DNA from: Antilocapra americana
Taxonomy: Eukaryota; Chordata; Mammalia; Artiodactyla; Antilocapridae
Assembly (NCBI GenBank): GCA_007570785.1
Contig: ML660777.1
Coordinates: 9,881,908 to 9,945,907 of the forward strand
Length of the DNA: 64,000 nucleotides
Reading direction: 5' to 3'
Below the pieces are notes generated by a model. It did no database searches and was not told where the DNA came from. It saw only the letters and a list, made by a program, of their open reading frames with translations. Positions 35,476 to 48,302 of this stretch are shown here, piece by piece. Numbering within the stretch: position 1 is the stretch's first letter; each line of letters starts with the position of its first letter. Both the position numbers and the translations under genes were made by a program.

Positions 35476-35710
35476 CTGACTCAGAGAGTTTTTGAGAGGT
35501 GTAAAACAGTTCCTTTGAAGTGTATTAATGTGGCATATAAGGTGTGGTAGCTGCTTTACTAACTCTTAGTTCTTTTTCTCATCATTTTTATTATTATTTT
35601 AAATCATTACTGTATATAGAGAAATATTGCGAGAAGAGGTAAATAAAAAGAAGTAAGCAAATCCTGATTCTTAAAGCCCTTTCTCCCTTCCCTGGCCTCT
35701 ACCCCTGCAG

Positions 35711-35838
35711 AATGTGATAAGTTACGGCGGGATGGCTACCGGAGTTCTCAGTACTATTCCCAAGGACCCACCTTTGCAGCCAACTCCAGTCCCCTCTGTG
35801 ATGATTACCAAGATGAGGATGAAGAAACAGATCCAAAG
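35711..35838 (+). CDS. NHSL1: NHSL1 exon 3
   Basis: Acceptor tract CCCCTGCAG ends at 35710 and donor GTAAGG starts at 35839. The exon is 128 bp, entering in phase 1 (G from exon 2 plus AA gives Glu) and leaving in phase 0. It encodes CDKLRRDGYRSSQYYSQGPT, then a short serine-rich stretch, then an acidic patch DDYQDEDEETDPK. The run of Tyr and Ser followed by clustered Asp and Glu is typical of the disordered part of NHSL1. It is not symmetrical, so skipping it alone would shift the frame; skipping exons 3 and 4 together (321 bp) would not. No stop or indel is seen. Confidence 0.95.
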
Positions 35839-36409
35839 GTAAGGCTTCTAAATTCAACACATGATCCTCGACTGGCTCCCAGAACAGAAAAAAAGACTTA
35901 AGTTAGAAAAATTCATGAAATGAGAATAAAGTCTGTTTTTCAGTTAGTAGTATTATCCCATGTTAATCTCAGTTTTGACAAATGTACCACGATGATGTAA
36001 TATGTCAATAGTAGGGAAGACTGGGTGATAGGTACACAAGGAGTTCTCAGTACTGTCTTTGCAACACTTTATTATAAAATAAGCTTAGTATTAGACGATT
36101 TTGCCTACTTGAGGCTAATGTTAAGTGTACTGAGCATGTGTAAGGTAAGCTGGGGTAAGCTGTAATGTTTGATAGGTTAATGAGTTATATGCATTTTGAC
36201 ATTTGTTTTCAGCTTATGATGGGTTTTTTGGACAAAACCTCATTGTAAGTTGAAGAAGGTCTATACAAAAAAAGTTTTTTAGCATAATAGGAAAAGCAGC
36301 TATTTCAGAACTGATGTGGTCTATAATTTTTTAAAACTTATTTTTTCTTGTTGGCATAAGAAAAACTAAAATCAGGAGATGAATTACATAGTAAGGATTT
36401 TGTTTTGTT

Positions 36410-36560
36410 TTTATTGTTTTTCAGCTTTATTGAAGTATATTGACAAAATTATATATATAATTTCAAGTGTGATAATTTGATATACATGCGTTTTATGAAA
36501 TGATCACCACAGTCAGACTGCTTAACATGTCCATCACCTCACTACTTTAAACACAGAATT
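36410..36560 (-). mobile_element. L1 3' UTR fragment, antisense
   Basis: CAGCTTTATTGAAGTATATT, GAAATGATCACCACAGTCAG and CATGTCCATCACCTCACTAC match the old L1 3' UTR type also seen at 5190. Confidence 0.7.
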
Positions 36561-36564
36561 GTAA

Positions 36565-37245
36565 TCATTTTTTAAAACAAATAGTTATTAAGCATCTCAT
36601 GTGCTAGGAAATATTTTAGGTGCTGGTGATGTAACAATGAAGCAAACAAGAAATCTTCTCTTGATAGTGCTTTGATTTGGTGCTGAGACACTGAGAATAA
36701 GTAAACAATGATGCTGTTTTAGTGATGTGTGCTCTGAAGTAAAATAGAACAGAAGGTTGCCATTTTAAATTAAAAGATAAGTTTTTCCCAAGCAAAGAGG
36801 TGATGGGGATTAAAAGAGTTAGCCATGCAGAAGTCTTGGAGAAGGACATTCCAGGAAGAAACAGCAGCCAGTGCATAAATGTATATAGCATATGCCTGAT
36901 ACTACAAAATGCAAAGATTAATAAGGTATTAAGCATGTACAGACATGCCTCAGGAAACTTACAGGTCTCAGGTAGGGAGAACTCACCAGAATAAACAGTT
37001 TTATATATATATTACATGCTACAATAAGTGTTTGTCGTATGGTAATATTTGAAAGAGAACTTCTTACTTGGCCAGTTAGGAAACGGGAAAGGGACTGAGA
37101 GAGGGTGTAGTGTGTGAAAAGAATAGTTATAGGGCTCTTGTAACAGGTAAGACATACTAAAGACCTAGAGATCCAAAGAGTGGCTGTGTGAATGGTGAGA
37201 AAGCAGAGAGGGAAAGGGAGAGGATGTTAAGGGATAAAGGGGTTT
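36565..37245 (-). mobile_element. L2 LINE, antisense
   Basis: Antisense L2 order: TAGGTGCTGGTGATGTAACA, GTGATGTGTGCTCTGAAGT, GAAGGACATTCCAGGAAGAA, CAGCCAGTGCATAAATG. Degraded. Confidence 0.6.
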
Positions 37246-37254
37246 ATTTCTGGG

Positions 37255-37375
37255 CTTTCATCCTGGCCCATTGATCTATTTTTATCTGTGCTTGTACCAT
37301 ACTGTTTTGATTTCTGTAGCTTTGTAATATAGCCTGAATCAGGGAGTATGATTCTTCCAGTTCTGTTCTCCTGTG
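37255..37375 (-). mobile_element. L1 ORF2 fragment, antisense
   Basis: GCCCATTGATCTATTTTTAT, GTACCATACTGTTTTGATTT and TGTAGCTTTGTAATATAGCC correspond to the same L1 ORF2 segment as 58920-59000. Confidence 0.8.
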
Positions 37376-37425
37376 TAAATATTTATTGAGTTAAATGAAT
37401 GGAGAATGAACAGTGTGTTCACAAA

Positions 37426-37580
37426 GATCTTAGAGAACAGTCTTCCACTCACCACTTTCTAGATAAAGAAGTTAATGCTTTAAAGATGCAAGTGATGCAT
37501 ACAGCAAGTGGCAGAGCTAAGACTTGAAGTTTGTCTCCTAATTCCTAGAATAATACTACCTCTTACCTTTATCTCTTAAA
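37426..37580 (+). mobile_element. possible MIR remnant
   Basis: MIR-like order: CTAGATAAAGAAGTTAATGC, then AGCAAGTGGCAGAGCTAAGA and TTGAAGTTTGTCTCCTAATT, which resembles the second half of the element. Degraded. Confidence 0.45.
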
Positions 37581-37904
37581 TTCCATGCATGGAAGTTTTC
37601 TAAATTTCTAAGCTCCAGTCCACACTCATGCATTTATCTCCTTACTGTCCATCTCCATCTTACAGCTATCTCAAACTGATTCAGATTCAAATGTGATTCT
37701 CACATCTCTCTTCCAAAAGAAAAAAAAACTCTACCTGATTCTTTTATAGTTTTCCTCCACTCAGTAAGTTTCAACTTCTTTCTACCCATTTTTAAGTCAA
37801 AATCATCAGGCACATTCTCGATTTTTTTCTTTTTCTCATACCTTGAGCAAATTCTGTAGGATTATCAGTGAACCCCTCCAGAATTGCAGTTCAAGTATTA
37901 TGTA

Positions 37905-38070
37905 GCAACTAGGTCTAGAGCATGGCCCTAAGAGTGGGTGGCTGAGGCATACTGGAGGTAAGGGATCGGAGTAGATGGTAAATGGAACAGCTCATTGGAT
38001 ACTGAGTTCACCAAGAGTGACAACAGGAATAGTGGTGGAGAGAGGCTAAAGTAAGGTTATAGACCAGCAA
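37905..38070 (-). mobile_element. possible L2 fragment, antisense
   Basis: A purine-rich stretch with CTGAGGCATACTGGAGGTAA and GTGGTGGAGAGAGGCTAAAG resembles antisense L2. Weak. Confidence 0.35.
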
Positions 38071-38329
38071 TGCCAAGTGAGAGTTAGTGCTTATTGCATA
38101 GCTAATAGGAAATCACTAACATTTTTCAAACAGAAGATTTTATGATTAGGAATAAAAATTACACATATCTTTTATTAGATAGAAGACTTAGCTAATGTTG
38201 AAACTGGTTTTCCAATTTATTCTAAGTATCAAATCTGACTTTAGAACATCTAGAGGGGGAATATTTAACAGACTAATTTCCATGTTAAAAAAAAATTGTA
38301 TCAAAAATTTCACCATATTGACCTCCAAA

Positions 38330-39650
38330 GTAGTAACTGAGTTGATGAAGGTGTTAACTAACCTTATTGTGGTAATTGTTTTATAATATATATATATATG
38401 CATCAAATCATCACATTGTAGACCTTAAACTTTCAATAAACTTAGACAATATTAATGTCAGTTATATCTCAGTAAAACTGGGGAAAAATTGAAATAGTGG
38501 GAAAAAAAATTAAACCAAATTGAGGAAGAACACCAAGCTTAGATAGTTTCACAAAGAAGAATGTACTAAAGGTTTAAAAGAGTAAGTTAATCCAGTGCTT
38601 GAAACTGTATGAGAGCAAAGAAAAAGAAGGAAAATGTGGAATTAAAACATAATAATAAATTAGTTTTAACAATGATACCAAAACCTGACTACACAAATCA
38701 GAAGGTAAACTGGCCAATCTCACTCATGAATATTGGCATTAGAAATTAAAAATAACAGGAAACATAATATAGTAACTCATTATGAGATGAATACTGCAAA
38801 ATCAACCTGGATTTATTTCCATAGTAATGTAAAAATGTTCATCATTAGGTAATTCGATCATGTATTAATTGTGTTAATATACTTCAGTGGAAAAATCATG
38901 TAAAAACCATAGATATTGACATTTGATACAATTTTACAGCCATTCTTGATTAAAAAAAATAATAATATGGGAACAAGTAGATATTTGTAACTTAACAAAA
39001 GTACCTACCTGTCACTAAATCCAACCTAATTTTTAATGGGCCATTCTCATTAGAACAAAGAATAAGACAGGCATTTGCAGTCACTATAACATAGTATAGA
39101 TATACATATGGTATAATATTGGTATAGAAATCAATAACTTTCATAGCTACATGTGCAGGTTAGAAGAGATAGTAGAAAAAGTCTATTTAAAATAGCTATA
39201 GTAAACAAAGTAGAGAAAAATTTTAATTTAAAAATGCAAGTTATATATGGAAAAGCTTTAAAATAGTTTATGAGAACACAGCTAAGCTTTGAATAAATGG
39301 AAAGATATAACATGCTCTTAAGATTAGAGAATTCAATACCAAAAAGCTGTCAAGTTAACTTGTCAGAAAGCCCAAGTTAATTTTAAAAATTCACACAGTA
39401 GCAGTAAAAATTGGAGTAGTTTTGTTCTGTTTTAGTGTGGAATTCTTTTAGGGGATGGAAGGAGGAGGAGAGAGGATTGGAGAGGCTGAGTCCAAGGCTC
39501 CTACTGGCAAAGCTGTAAACTAGAAGAGCAATGGGAAAGGAGAATCAGCCTGACCAGGTATTAAAACACAAAGAGTCAGAAATCACTGCAGTGTGGCACC
39601 TGAATATACAAACGGGTAGGACAGAATGTTAAAAATAAAATGTAAAGTCC
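38330..39650 (+). mobile_element. old L1, sense (3' end followed by ORF2 relic)
   Basis: 38330-38500 matches an L1 3' UTR tail (GTGTTAACTAACCTTATTGT, TATATCTCAGTAAAACTGGG). From about 38640 a degraded ORF2 follows in the same orientation (CCAATCTCACTCATGAATAT, GAATAAATGGAAAGATATAA). The order implies two old insertions. No frame stays open. Confidence 0.65.
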
Positions 39651-39669
39651 AAAGTGACCTAACTTTTTA

Positions 39670-39895
39670 GGGCTTCCCAGGTGGTGCTAGTGGTAAAGAA
39701 CCCACCTGCCAATGCAGGAGACCATAACAGACCATGGGATCCATCCCTGGGTCAGGAAGATCCCCTGATGGAGGGCATAGCAACCCACTCCAGTATTCTT
39801 ATCTGGAGAATCCCATGGACAAAGAGGCCTGGCTGGCTACGGTCCACAGGGTCACAAAGAGTTGGACACGACTGATGCAGCTTTGCATGCATATG
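39670..39895 (+). mobile_element. Bov-tA SINE
   Basis: GGGCTTCCCAGGTGGTGCTA head, AGGAAGATCCCCTGATGGAG, GGGTCACAAAGAGTTGGACA tail. Confidence 0.9.
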
Positions 39896-41109
39896 ATGAA
39901 GTTGGCATTTGAAATCAGGTGGGGATCCATTCATTGTACGAGGGGCTCCAAGCTAACAGTTTATAGTCTCTGTGTTAAGACCAAGACCCCTGACTGCAAT
40001 CATGTCCTTAAATGTCACTCTAGCAGTTGGGGTCATTTTAAACATGCAGTATACAGAAGTCAATTTAGAAGGAAAATTCTACTGGAAAAACCCTTTGTAT
40101 TTCGAAGTAGGCTATGGTGCGGACAGCAGTGAACTCTGGAGAAGAAGGGACAGGTAATAATTAAGCATCTATTATGTGCTTAGGATAAAAGCACTCTCCT
40201 AAAATGAGAGTTGCTAATGAGGCAGAAGTTAAGGACATATAAATTAGAACAGAGAACTTAGGGGATGTCTGTTTTGGTTATTTATTCTGGCTCATCATTC
40301 CAAAGTAATTATCCAAATGCAAAACATTTCCCAAGTAGGACCTATGTTTATGGTATAGTGAAAGTTATTTTGCTGATGATTTCCACATATATATCTTTCA
40401 AAGTAGTGATGTAGTGTAGCAAGAAAAGAAATTGCTTGAACTCTTTCCAAGTATATGTTATATATGTCATCTGCATAGTAAACATGCTGCATGAAAAATG
40501 CTGTCTGCAAAGGGATTCAGAAATCTCACAAAATAACGTTTTTATTCAACTGTGAAATCAAAGAGTAAGCTGTTGCTTTAGTATTGTTCTAGTCTTGACA
40601 GTTTTTTGTTCGTTTGCACTGTGTGCCAGGTACTACCAAAGAGGTTATTCAGGTATTTGAAGGAAATTTCAGTTATAGATGACAGGATACTTCCTGTGAG
40701 TTGAGAGGTCATATCTCCAACTGCCATTGTGGGAGGTTATGTTTGATGGCATGTTCACTGAATCAGGGAAACATTCACAGAGGCCCCATTGTCTCAGCAG
40801 AAAGGATGTCAGTCATGAGTTACTCAATCTCTTGTGTAAAATTTGCCCCCCTTCTCCCCAGACAGGTAAGTTAGACTGGGATTTTGGCAGTAAATGGTTG
40901 GCTTTCATGGTATTGATAGAAACTAAAATTTTCTTTTCTAGTCTCTGTTTTCCTTTGAACTGGCATCATCTCAGGTTCTGCTTATTGATATGAGAGATTT
41001 AAATCGAAGGAGGATTTTGAAGATGACAGAAAGACAGTGACCTTACTCTGTAACTGAACATGTAGGAAGCATGTATAAGGTGATGCTTGGGAGACTGGTC
41101 TAGAGCAGC

Positions 41110-41410
41110 TTTCCCACCTGTCGAAGTTGGTGGCCTTGGCAAATTGCTTCCCTCTGTGAGTTTCAGTTTCCTCAACTGTGAAGGGTCATAGACCACATGT
41201 TCTGGTTTTGCTCAGAAGAGTCCTGGTTTACGGCTGCTGTTCTGTGTAATTTTTAAAAGCACTCCTTTCACTCTCAAAGGCATTCTGGTTTTGATAATAA
41301 ATTACTTGATTGCCTTACTCACCTTGAAGATGGTTGTGAGGCTGAAGTGAGTTAATGTTTTTTAAATCCTTAAACGTGGTGCCTGGCACAGTATATGCTC
41401 AAATAATGAT
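41110..41410 (+). mobile_element. MIR SINE, interrupted
   Basis: CAAATTGCTTCCCTCTGTGA and GTTTCAGTTTCCTCAACTGT, then after a gap GTTGTGAGGCTGAAGTGAGT and GTGCCTGGCACAGTATATGC. Confidence 0.7.
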
Positions 41411-41659
41411 GACTGATGTCTTTAAACTGCTTAGTTTTTCAAATCAGACTTCAAAGATATTAGCTCAGTAGACAGTGTCTGGTTTTAGGAAAATTTGGCT
41501 ACTCTTTCAATCATTCTAAGTCTTTTTATTCCACAAACATAGAATTTCCTACCTAAGGCAATAAATTTGAGAGGTTTCAGCAATTACTAAAGCTTTCTAG
41601 TTGTTGTGACTTTACAGGTTATCTGTGTGTAGAACTACCAGTGGCTATTTTACTGGTAC

Positions 41660-41890
41660 TCACTTTATAATAATAGTAGAACGCTTCAGAACTTTTTCAC
41701 AAATTATATCTCATTTTCACAAGAACTTCTATAAAAATCAGTATTTTCAATAATTATTGCTATCATTTTAACCATCTGGAAACTGAGATGCAGATATATT
41801 AAATTACTTTCCCAAAATCACATAGCCAGAATGTATTCGAGAGGACATGAACGCAGGGCTTCTCACTTTATATTTCATTTCTTTTCATTG
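41660..41890 (+). mobile_element. MIR SINE
   Basis: AATTATATCTCATTTTCACA, CCATCTGGAAACTGAGATGC, TCCCAAAATCACATAGCCAG follow the MIR consensus order. Confidence 0.75.
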
Positions 41891-42633
41891 CACCATATTT
41901 GTGAAATACTAGGACAAGATTGCTAAATTACCCAAGTTCCTTCTCATTATGCCTGCTGTTGTCACTTTTCCTTCTGTCTTTGACTTGTTTGGTGTTGTTC
42001 ATTTATTCACCGTACTGTTTTCAAAAACCATGTTAAGTCCTGCTTAGTCTCAATATACAGACAGAGCCCCTGGTCTTGAGTCACTTAACTATCTAGAAAA
42101 CATGATTCTAGATACAGTTATTTTCTTATTGGGTCTCTCTGGGTAAGTAACTCCAGGACACAGAGAAGTTTTTGCTGGTCCCATGTGTTCGCTGCTCTGA
42201 GATCTGTGGTACTTGTTGCTCTGTCCTGTTTAGGCAGGGTGAGAAGATTATGGTTTGTCATTTTGGGCCTTTATGCATTCAAGTAGTGAGGGCATCTCTC
42301 AACTTGTTCCAGTTTCTCTTGTTCCATGCATCCCATTTCACTGGGATGAGGCTCTATTCATCCTTTCCTTCTAGATCAGGGCGGAGGTGGGAGGCCACAC
42401 AGCATCCCCAGCATATTGATTTCAATATTCCCAGCATGGAGCCAAGCATTTGGCACAGGGAAAAGCTTAGGAGCCAGAGGCTGGGCTGGTGTTACCTGTG
42501 AGTCTGCTTAATTCTTACAGCAACCACGTAAGGCAGCTTGTATCCAGGTCACAGATGTGTTTTGGAGGAATCACACTACTTGCTTAAGATTACGTAGCTT
42601 TAAAATCCTGAAACAGAATTCTCCCTCTCTTTA

Positions 42634-43490
42634 CAAAGAGCATTATGAGGTATAATTTATATAAAATAAACTACATACCTTTAAGCTACACAATTTAATA
42701 TGTTTTGACATACTTATACATACATGTCTCAAATGACAAACCACAATCAAGATAGTGAACACACCCTTCACCCCTAAAAATGAACTAGGATTGAAACCCA
42801 AATCTGTGACTCCAGAGCCTGTTTTCCCTCAACAATGAGTATGTGGAATTGAGCCTTAGCTATATCTCTCACCGGCTAACCACTCTTTTGGTTTTGACTT
42901 GTTTTGTTGAGTTTTGACTCATTGATATAATAGGATGAACATCTTTTTCAATCCATCACCCATCAGTAAAAGAGTGGATAAATAAATGTATTAGAACGGA
43001 ATGTATGCTTCAGTGAAATGGATTAACCATAGGCTCACATAACTACATGGATATGGCTTAGAAACATAATGGTAAGTAAACAACACTAAAGAGAATGCCA
43101 AAGTATCATTGACATGATGAGTGCTAAATAAGGCATTTTATGGACTCAAATATGTGTTTATTTGAAGATAAACTTGGATTTAATACTTCATATAATCATA
43201 TGCTTTTATATCTTTGTAAGTATTCCTGTATAACTACATACAAACTAAGCAAGTCTAAATATGTAATTTAGACATATTTATGCACATACATAACAGAAGT
43301 TAAAGGCATAATAAATAAAACAGAATTCAGGAGAGCAGTTACCTTGAGACAAGAGGGAAACAGTATAGGGTAGATGGAATTACTGGTAGTATTTTAAGTC
43401 ATGAGTTGGGTAATAGGTTCTTAAAAATTCATCATTATGTTACATACTTTGTATATATGATTTATTATAATAAAAGGCCATTAAAGGCAA
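42634..43490 (+). mobile_element. old L1 3' region, sense, interrupted
   Basis: AGGTATAATTTATATAAAAT and CCACAATCAAGATAGTGAAC at 42650-42770, an L1-like stretch at 42960-43080, and GGAGAGCAGTTACCTTGAGA plus TATGATTTATTATAATAAAA at 43330-43490. The segment 43094-43246 does not fit L1 and is listed separately. Confidence 0.6.
43094..43246. repeat. unrecognised ~150 bp repeat, copy B
   Basis: Partner of 21701-21849 in the same orientation, with mainly substitutions and a few small indels (for example extra GTGCT-like bases near the start). It sits inside an old L1 tail. Confidence 0.8.
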
Positions 43491-44579
43491 GAAGTTACAT
43501 TATCATTTTGAACATTTAGATTCACTTTATATGTGATAGTTTAAATCCAAAATATTTCAATTCAGTATGTGGTAAGAAAGTTTAGAGCCCATGATGAAGG
43601 GGCTGGATTTTGGTTATATATTGAATAGGAGAGAAGGAACAATAGAAATTTTTTAATAATGTGAATGTGGAACCCACCTCCTGGAGCCCTGGATAGGCCA
43701 CAAACTGTGTTTCTGTGTGTTTTCCTCCCAAAACCACTACCCCTGGTTTTTGTTTTTGGGTCCAGAGCCCAGGGGAGGGGGCAGGGGGATAAGGAGAGAA
43801 GAGAATGAAGTCAGGATCGCTTCTGTCAAAGTACATTAAAGGTGGAATAAGCATATAGCCAAAAAAGACTGCAAATATTTTGGCACCTTATAAACTATCT
43901 AGAATCTTTAAAAAGAAAGAGTCCACCCAAGAGGGGTTTAATTCTGAAGAGAAAACCACCATAGACTAATTGTCCTATAAAAAGGACTAAAATGTATGTG
44001 GCTTTCCTCTTAAATGATGCTCTATATAGTTTCATCTGTTCTGTATCTATTTTTATGTAATAATTGCTAAATGAATGCTAAGTTTAACTCTGGCTATAAT
44101 TAGGTTTTCTAATTTTTAAAAGCATAGCTGATTAAAAAAAAAAGCCTGGGCAAATGTGTTTTTCAGTTAAGTCCACTTTTTGATAGCTTGGCAGTCTGCC
44201 AAAGAGACCATGTTTCAGGCCTCACCATCCATCTGGTGGGAACTTGTCTGATTTCCAGACAGGACCTCAAAGTTCTGAAATGCAGGACTTAACAGCATCC
44301 AAAATTCACAAAACAACTCCTGGTATGGCAGGTGATCTCCCTTTGTAAATTAAGCAATTTGAACAAGAAATCATGGTTTCTTATGTTTCATTTGTGACTG
44401 TCCATTCCTTCCAGATTAAGGATATGAGATGTTAATGAACATTATTGATCAATTAAACTGCATTTATAAATCAAGCTGCATTTAAGTTCTGAAAACAAGT
44501 CCACTTTAAACTCGATATTTAAAAAAAAAAGACATTCACCCTGTACTGAGGGATCCCTTACCATGAAGCATGGAGATAC

Positions 44580-45015
44580 TATTTAAGTTATTCTGTTCTT
44601 AACACAGGGAGCTTGAGTTGCTCAAAACATACAGCTGGTAAATGACAGAGCCAGTGTGCTGATGCTTATAGTGTTCCATTCATTATACCACACTGCTGAC
44701 TTTGCTATAGGTTCTTTCTTTTTTCTAAGATCTTTTTCTTATGAAGAAATATAAATGGATGTTTTATTTTTAGATTAAGAAACATAGTAATTTATTGCAA
44801 ATATTATCAAGTTGTTATTTTACACTGTTTAACAGCAGAGCTTTGAGGCCAGCTGTAGGTTCTAATCCACTGCCCACTTGTCAACTTTGCACAAGTAAAG
44901 TTGCTTTTCTCCATTTCCGTATTTACAGAATGAGGCTAATGCTATGAAGATTAAATGAAGTACTAATTCCTATAAAGCCTGTAACCTAGCGCAAGGTGTT
45001 GAGACATCAGTCACT
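44580..45015 (+). mobile_element. two MIR remnants
   Basis: 44580-44710 carries ACAGCTGGTAAATGACAGAG and CATTATACCACACTGC. 44835-45015 carries TCTCCATTTCCGTATTTACA and AGAATGAGGCTAATGCTATG. Both fit MIR parts. Confidence 0.6.
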
Positions 45016-45089
45016 AAAATGGTGACTCCTTTTTAGCTAAAATCATGAAATTGCACTGTATGTAATTCTGATTTAAGGCCTCCTGAAAC

Positions 45090-45640
45090 TTATATTTTCA
45101 AGGGAGAGACAAACAAGATAAATAGCTAAAATAGATGTATATTGGTGCTATGTACTAAAGAGAAAAAAGAAAGAAAAGAAGGGAGATATAAAATATTGGG
45201 GAGGAGTTGAGATTTTAGGCAGGTTAGCAGGTTTAAGACCTCAACAAGAAGGGGGCTCTTGACTAAACCCCTGAAGAATAAGAAGGTGCTATCCATGAGG
45301 ATGTCTAAAGGAAGAGCATTTCAGATGGTGGGAACATCATGTGCAAAGACCCTGAGGCAGGAATGTGCTTGGTCTGTACAAGGAACTGGATGGAAGATGG
45401 TGTGGCTAGAGTAGGATAAAGAAGGGATAGGATTGTAGGAGATGAGGTCAGAGATAGCCATGGGCCAGTTCACAGATCATGTCGGTCTTGCAGGTTCTAG
45501 TAAGATTGTACAGGAGCAGCATGATCTGACATGCTTTGAAAGGATCCCTCAGGCTTCTGTGTTGAGGAATAGACTATTAAAGCAGGGATGGGTGGCCTGG
45601 AAGGGGAGGGTGGCCAACAAGGTCAGAGTTAAGAGGCTAA
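45090..45640 (-). mobile_element. L2 LINE 3' end, antisense
   Basis: Clear antisense L2: GGAAGAGCATTTCAGATGGT, GTGCAAAGACCCTGAGGCAG, TAGGAGATGAGGTCAGAGAT, GAGCAGCATGATCTGACATG in the right order. Confidence 0.85.
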
Positions 45641-46256
45641 GGTAATAATCCATCTTAATAGAGTAATTGTGATGTGTTCTGCCCTTGAGATGGATGAGGT
45701 TTTTCCTGTGCCCCTGCTGTATTTATAAATACTGAGAGCAATGGGAGTCAGGTCATTCTGAAAGGTGTGCCATCCTGGTTTCTCATTTTTCTTTAGTAGA
45801 TTGTGGCACTGTGTAACAGTCACATTTGCGTATAACTTTATCTGTGCCCTGCTTGTCTGAGAAATTTTCTCGCAAAGGAAGGGAGTACTTTATAAACTAG
45901 ATTATCTTTGTCAGTTGTTATACTGGAACAGTCCCTGGTGATCATCCCATGGCAACGAGGCTGAACTGAAGATCTGTTTCATTGTGAGAATTATCGAATC
46001 TGACAATCTCAGTCAACTGAAAGAAAAGTAGGTTACCAGGGCTGATGAGTCCCGCTGAGCAGAATACACACCATAGAACAGTGCTTCACCATCTCCCTAG
46101 GCAGACGTCACATGGAAGAGGGAACCCTCTTGGTAGGGTGTTGCCATGCTATTTATTTTCCATCAGGCTGAAGCTTTGCTTTCCTTTAAGCCTATTAAGA
46201 TGTGTTTCTTATGGCCTTTAAAATCTGTGCTATATTTCAAGATTGCCTGAAAAATT

Positions 46257-46259
<3 letters not shown>

Positions 46260-46300
<41 letters not shown>
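46260..46300. repeat. (TA)n microsatellite
   Basis: About 20 TA units followed by ACACACATAT. Likely length-variable. Confidence 0.97.
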
Positions 46301-46310
<10 letters not shown>

Positions 46311-46541
46311 CAGAAAGAGTAACATAATTTACTAAGTTGAGATACAGCTTCAGGCATATGAAGCTGAATGTGAACTTTGCACAAACTGTCATGAAATTCT
46401 CAAATAAAATTATTTTTAATTTGTGTGTGTTTTGCATACCTACAGTGTGAGGGTAGATAATAAGTATTGTATATCAAACCTATTTTGAGTGTCACAACTG
46501 CATAAAGGGTAGATATAATTGATTTACATTGGTATGACTTT

Positions 46542-46857
46542 GTTGTTCAGTTGCTCAGTGGTATCCGACTCTTTGCGACCCCAGGATTGCAGCACGCCAG
46601 GCTTCCCTTTCTTTCACTATCTCCTTAAGGTTGCTTGAACTCATGTCCATTGAGTCAGTGATGCCACCCAACCATCACATTCTCTGTTGTCCCTTTCTCC
46701 TCCTGCCTTCAATCTTTCCTAGTATCAGGGTCTTTTCCAGTGAGTCAGCTCTTCGCATCAGGTGACCAAAGTATTGGAGTTTCAGCTTCAGCACCAGTCA
46801 TTCCAATGAATATTCAGGGTTGATTTCCTTTAGGATTGACTGATTTGATCTCCATGA
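46542..46857 (-). mobile_element. BovB LINE 3' fragment, antisense
   Basis: TTGTTGTTCAGTTGCTCAGT ... GGATTGACTGATTTGATCTC; about the last 315 bp of a BovB. Confidence 0.9.
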
Positions 46858-46889
46858 CTTAATTTAATTCTTTCAAACATTCCTTTGGT

Positions 46890-47007
46890 TGAAGATTGCC
46901 ATTTCCTCCTCCAGGGGATCTTCCAAACCCAGGAATCGAACCCACGTGTCCTCTGTCTCCTGCATTGGCGGTGAATTCTTTATCACTGAGCCACGTGGGA
47001 AGCCTTA
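46890..47007 (-). mobile_element. Bov-tA SINE head only, antisense
   Basis: Only the tRNA-derived half is present (CCAGGGGATCTTCCAAACCC, GGAATCGAACCCACGTG, GAGCCACGTGGGAAGCC), about 33 bp after the BovB fragment. Confidence 0.85.
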
Positions 47008-47289
47008 ATTGCCTTTCAAGGATCTATAGTAGAAGATCATTTTAACCAGTGTTGGATCAAACATGAACCGATACGATGCAATTTAGTGTCATAATAAGAT
47101 GTCAGTAACGTGCTCAATAAATTGAGTATATTTATTTGTCAGTTTTAATTACAAACATTTCACATTTTCCTTAGGTGGCAAAGAAAGTAGGTTATCATTT
47201 TATATGTATTATGTACTAATAATATAAAATTTCATATATTGAGATGTCTATTCATATATATATTTTTATTTCCAAATGCCTTTTTCATA

Positions 47290-47480
47290 GCTATCATGTC
47301 ATTAGGTTCACAAGTACCCTTAGTGGGATGTGGTAGACAGTACAGCCCTGTTTTATAGTGAAGGAAACTTCAATGTTTAGGAACAACTTCAGGGTCCCTT
47401 GACTGAAAAATATAAAGCAAATAGACTCAGGTCTTTGGATTCTTAGCTTAGGACTCTATCCCCATACCACACTATTTTCA
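47290..47480 (+). mobile_element. possible MIR remnant
   Basis: CCCTGTTTTATAGTGAAGGA, then AGGTCTTTGGATTCTTAGCT and CTATCCCCATACCACAC, in MIR order but degraded. Confidence 0.5.
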
Positions 47481-48078
47481 TAGCTCTAGAGTAGTCTTTT
47501 TCAGATATGTAGAGTGCTATTATTAGTTGTAGAATAAACACAGATTTTTTCAGGAAGGCTAATTCAATAGCAGTAAACAGAGATAAAAGTGTTCTTCTGT
47601 TCAAGGTATCTAGCTAATGTATTTCTGTAGATATCTTACTAATGTCCTCTTAGAAACTTGCATTAGGTCTGGAAAGGTATCAAGACATGCTTTTGAAAAA
47701 TAGATAAGTCTTCACAAATACTGTGTTAAATGAAAGAAGTAAATCACAAAAGAAAATACAATATGATTTCCCTTAGAGACAATTCAAAAGCAGGCAAATG
47801 AAGCTGGATGGTAGAAGTCAGGATAGCAATTACCCCTTTAGAGGGGTGTGGTTGAGAGTGTTGAGTTGACTTGGCTGCTAGTTTTACAGATATTCCCTTG
47901 GGAATTTTATTCATTTGTTTATTCATTCATTTTTAAGTAAAATTTGTCTTAATGCCTTAGGTAGTAGTTTAAATGCTTTCAACTTGAAGAGCAGTTCTTA
48001 GGCGTTTATTATGATTATAAACTGCCATTTCTCAACAAAAGTCAATTACCCTTTTTTGTTGTTGTTCCTGAGTCTGTG

Positions 48079-48302
48079 GCAGGCTTCCCAGGTGGCCCTG
48101 GTGGTAAAGAACCCACCTTCCAAAGCAGGAGACAGAAGAGAAACAGATTTGATTCCCGGGTTGGGAAGATCCCCTGGAGGAGGGCATGACAACCCATTCC
48201 AGTATTCTTGCCTGAAAAATCCCCACGGACAGATGAGCCTGGCAGGCTGCAGTCACTAGGGTCACAGAGTCAGACACGACTGAAGCAACTTAGCACGCAC
48301 GA
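48079..48302 (+). mobile_element. Bov-tA SINE
   Basis: AGGCTTCCCAGGTGGCCCTG to GGGTCACAGAGTCAGACACG, last ruminant insertion before exon 4. Confidence 0.92.

Larger units (their letters stand above)
7156..35710 (+). other. NHSL1 intron 2
   Basis: A 28.6 kb intron from GTAAGA to CCCCTGCAG. It carries most of the transposons listed separately. Stretches where I see no gene or recognisable repeat are 8736-9140, 10700-11820, 12020-13765, 13985-14637, 15240-16530, 17110-20090 (apart from a minisatellite), 20705-21060, 22170-23370, 24340-24725, 27862-28440, 29700-30100, 30493-31950, 32760-33185 and 33510-34600. All ORFs there are short and lack family matches. Confidence 0.85.
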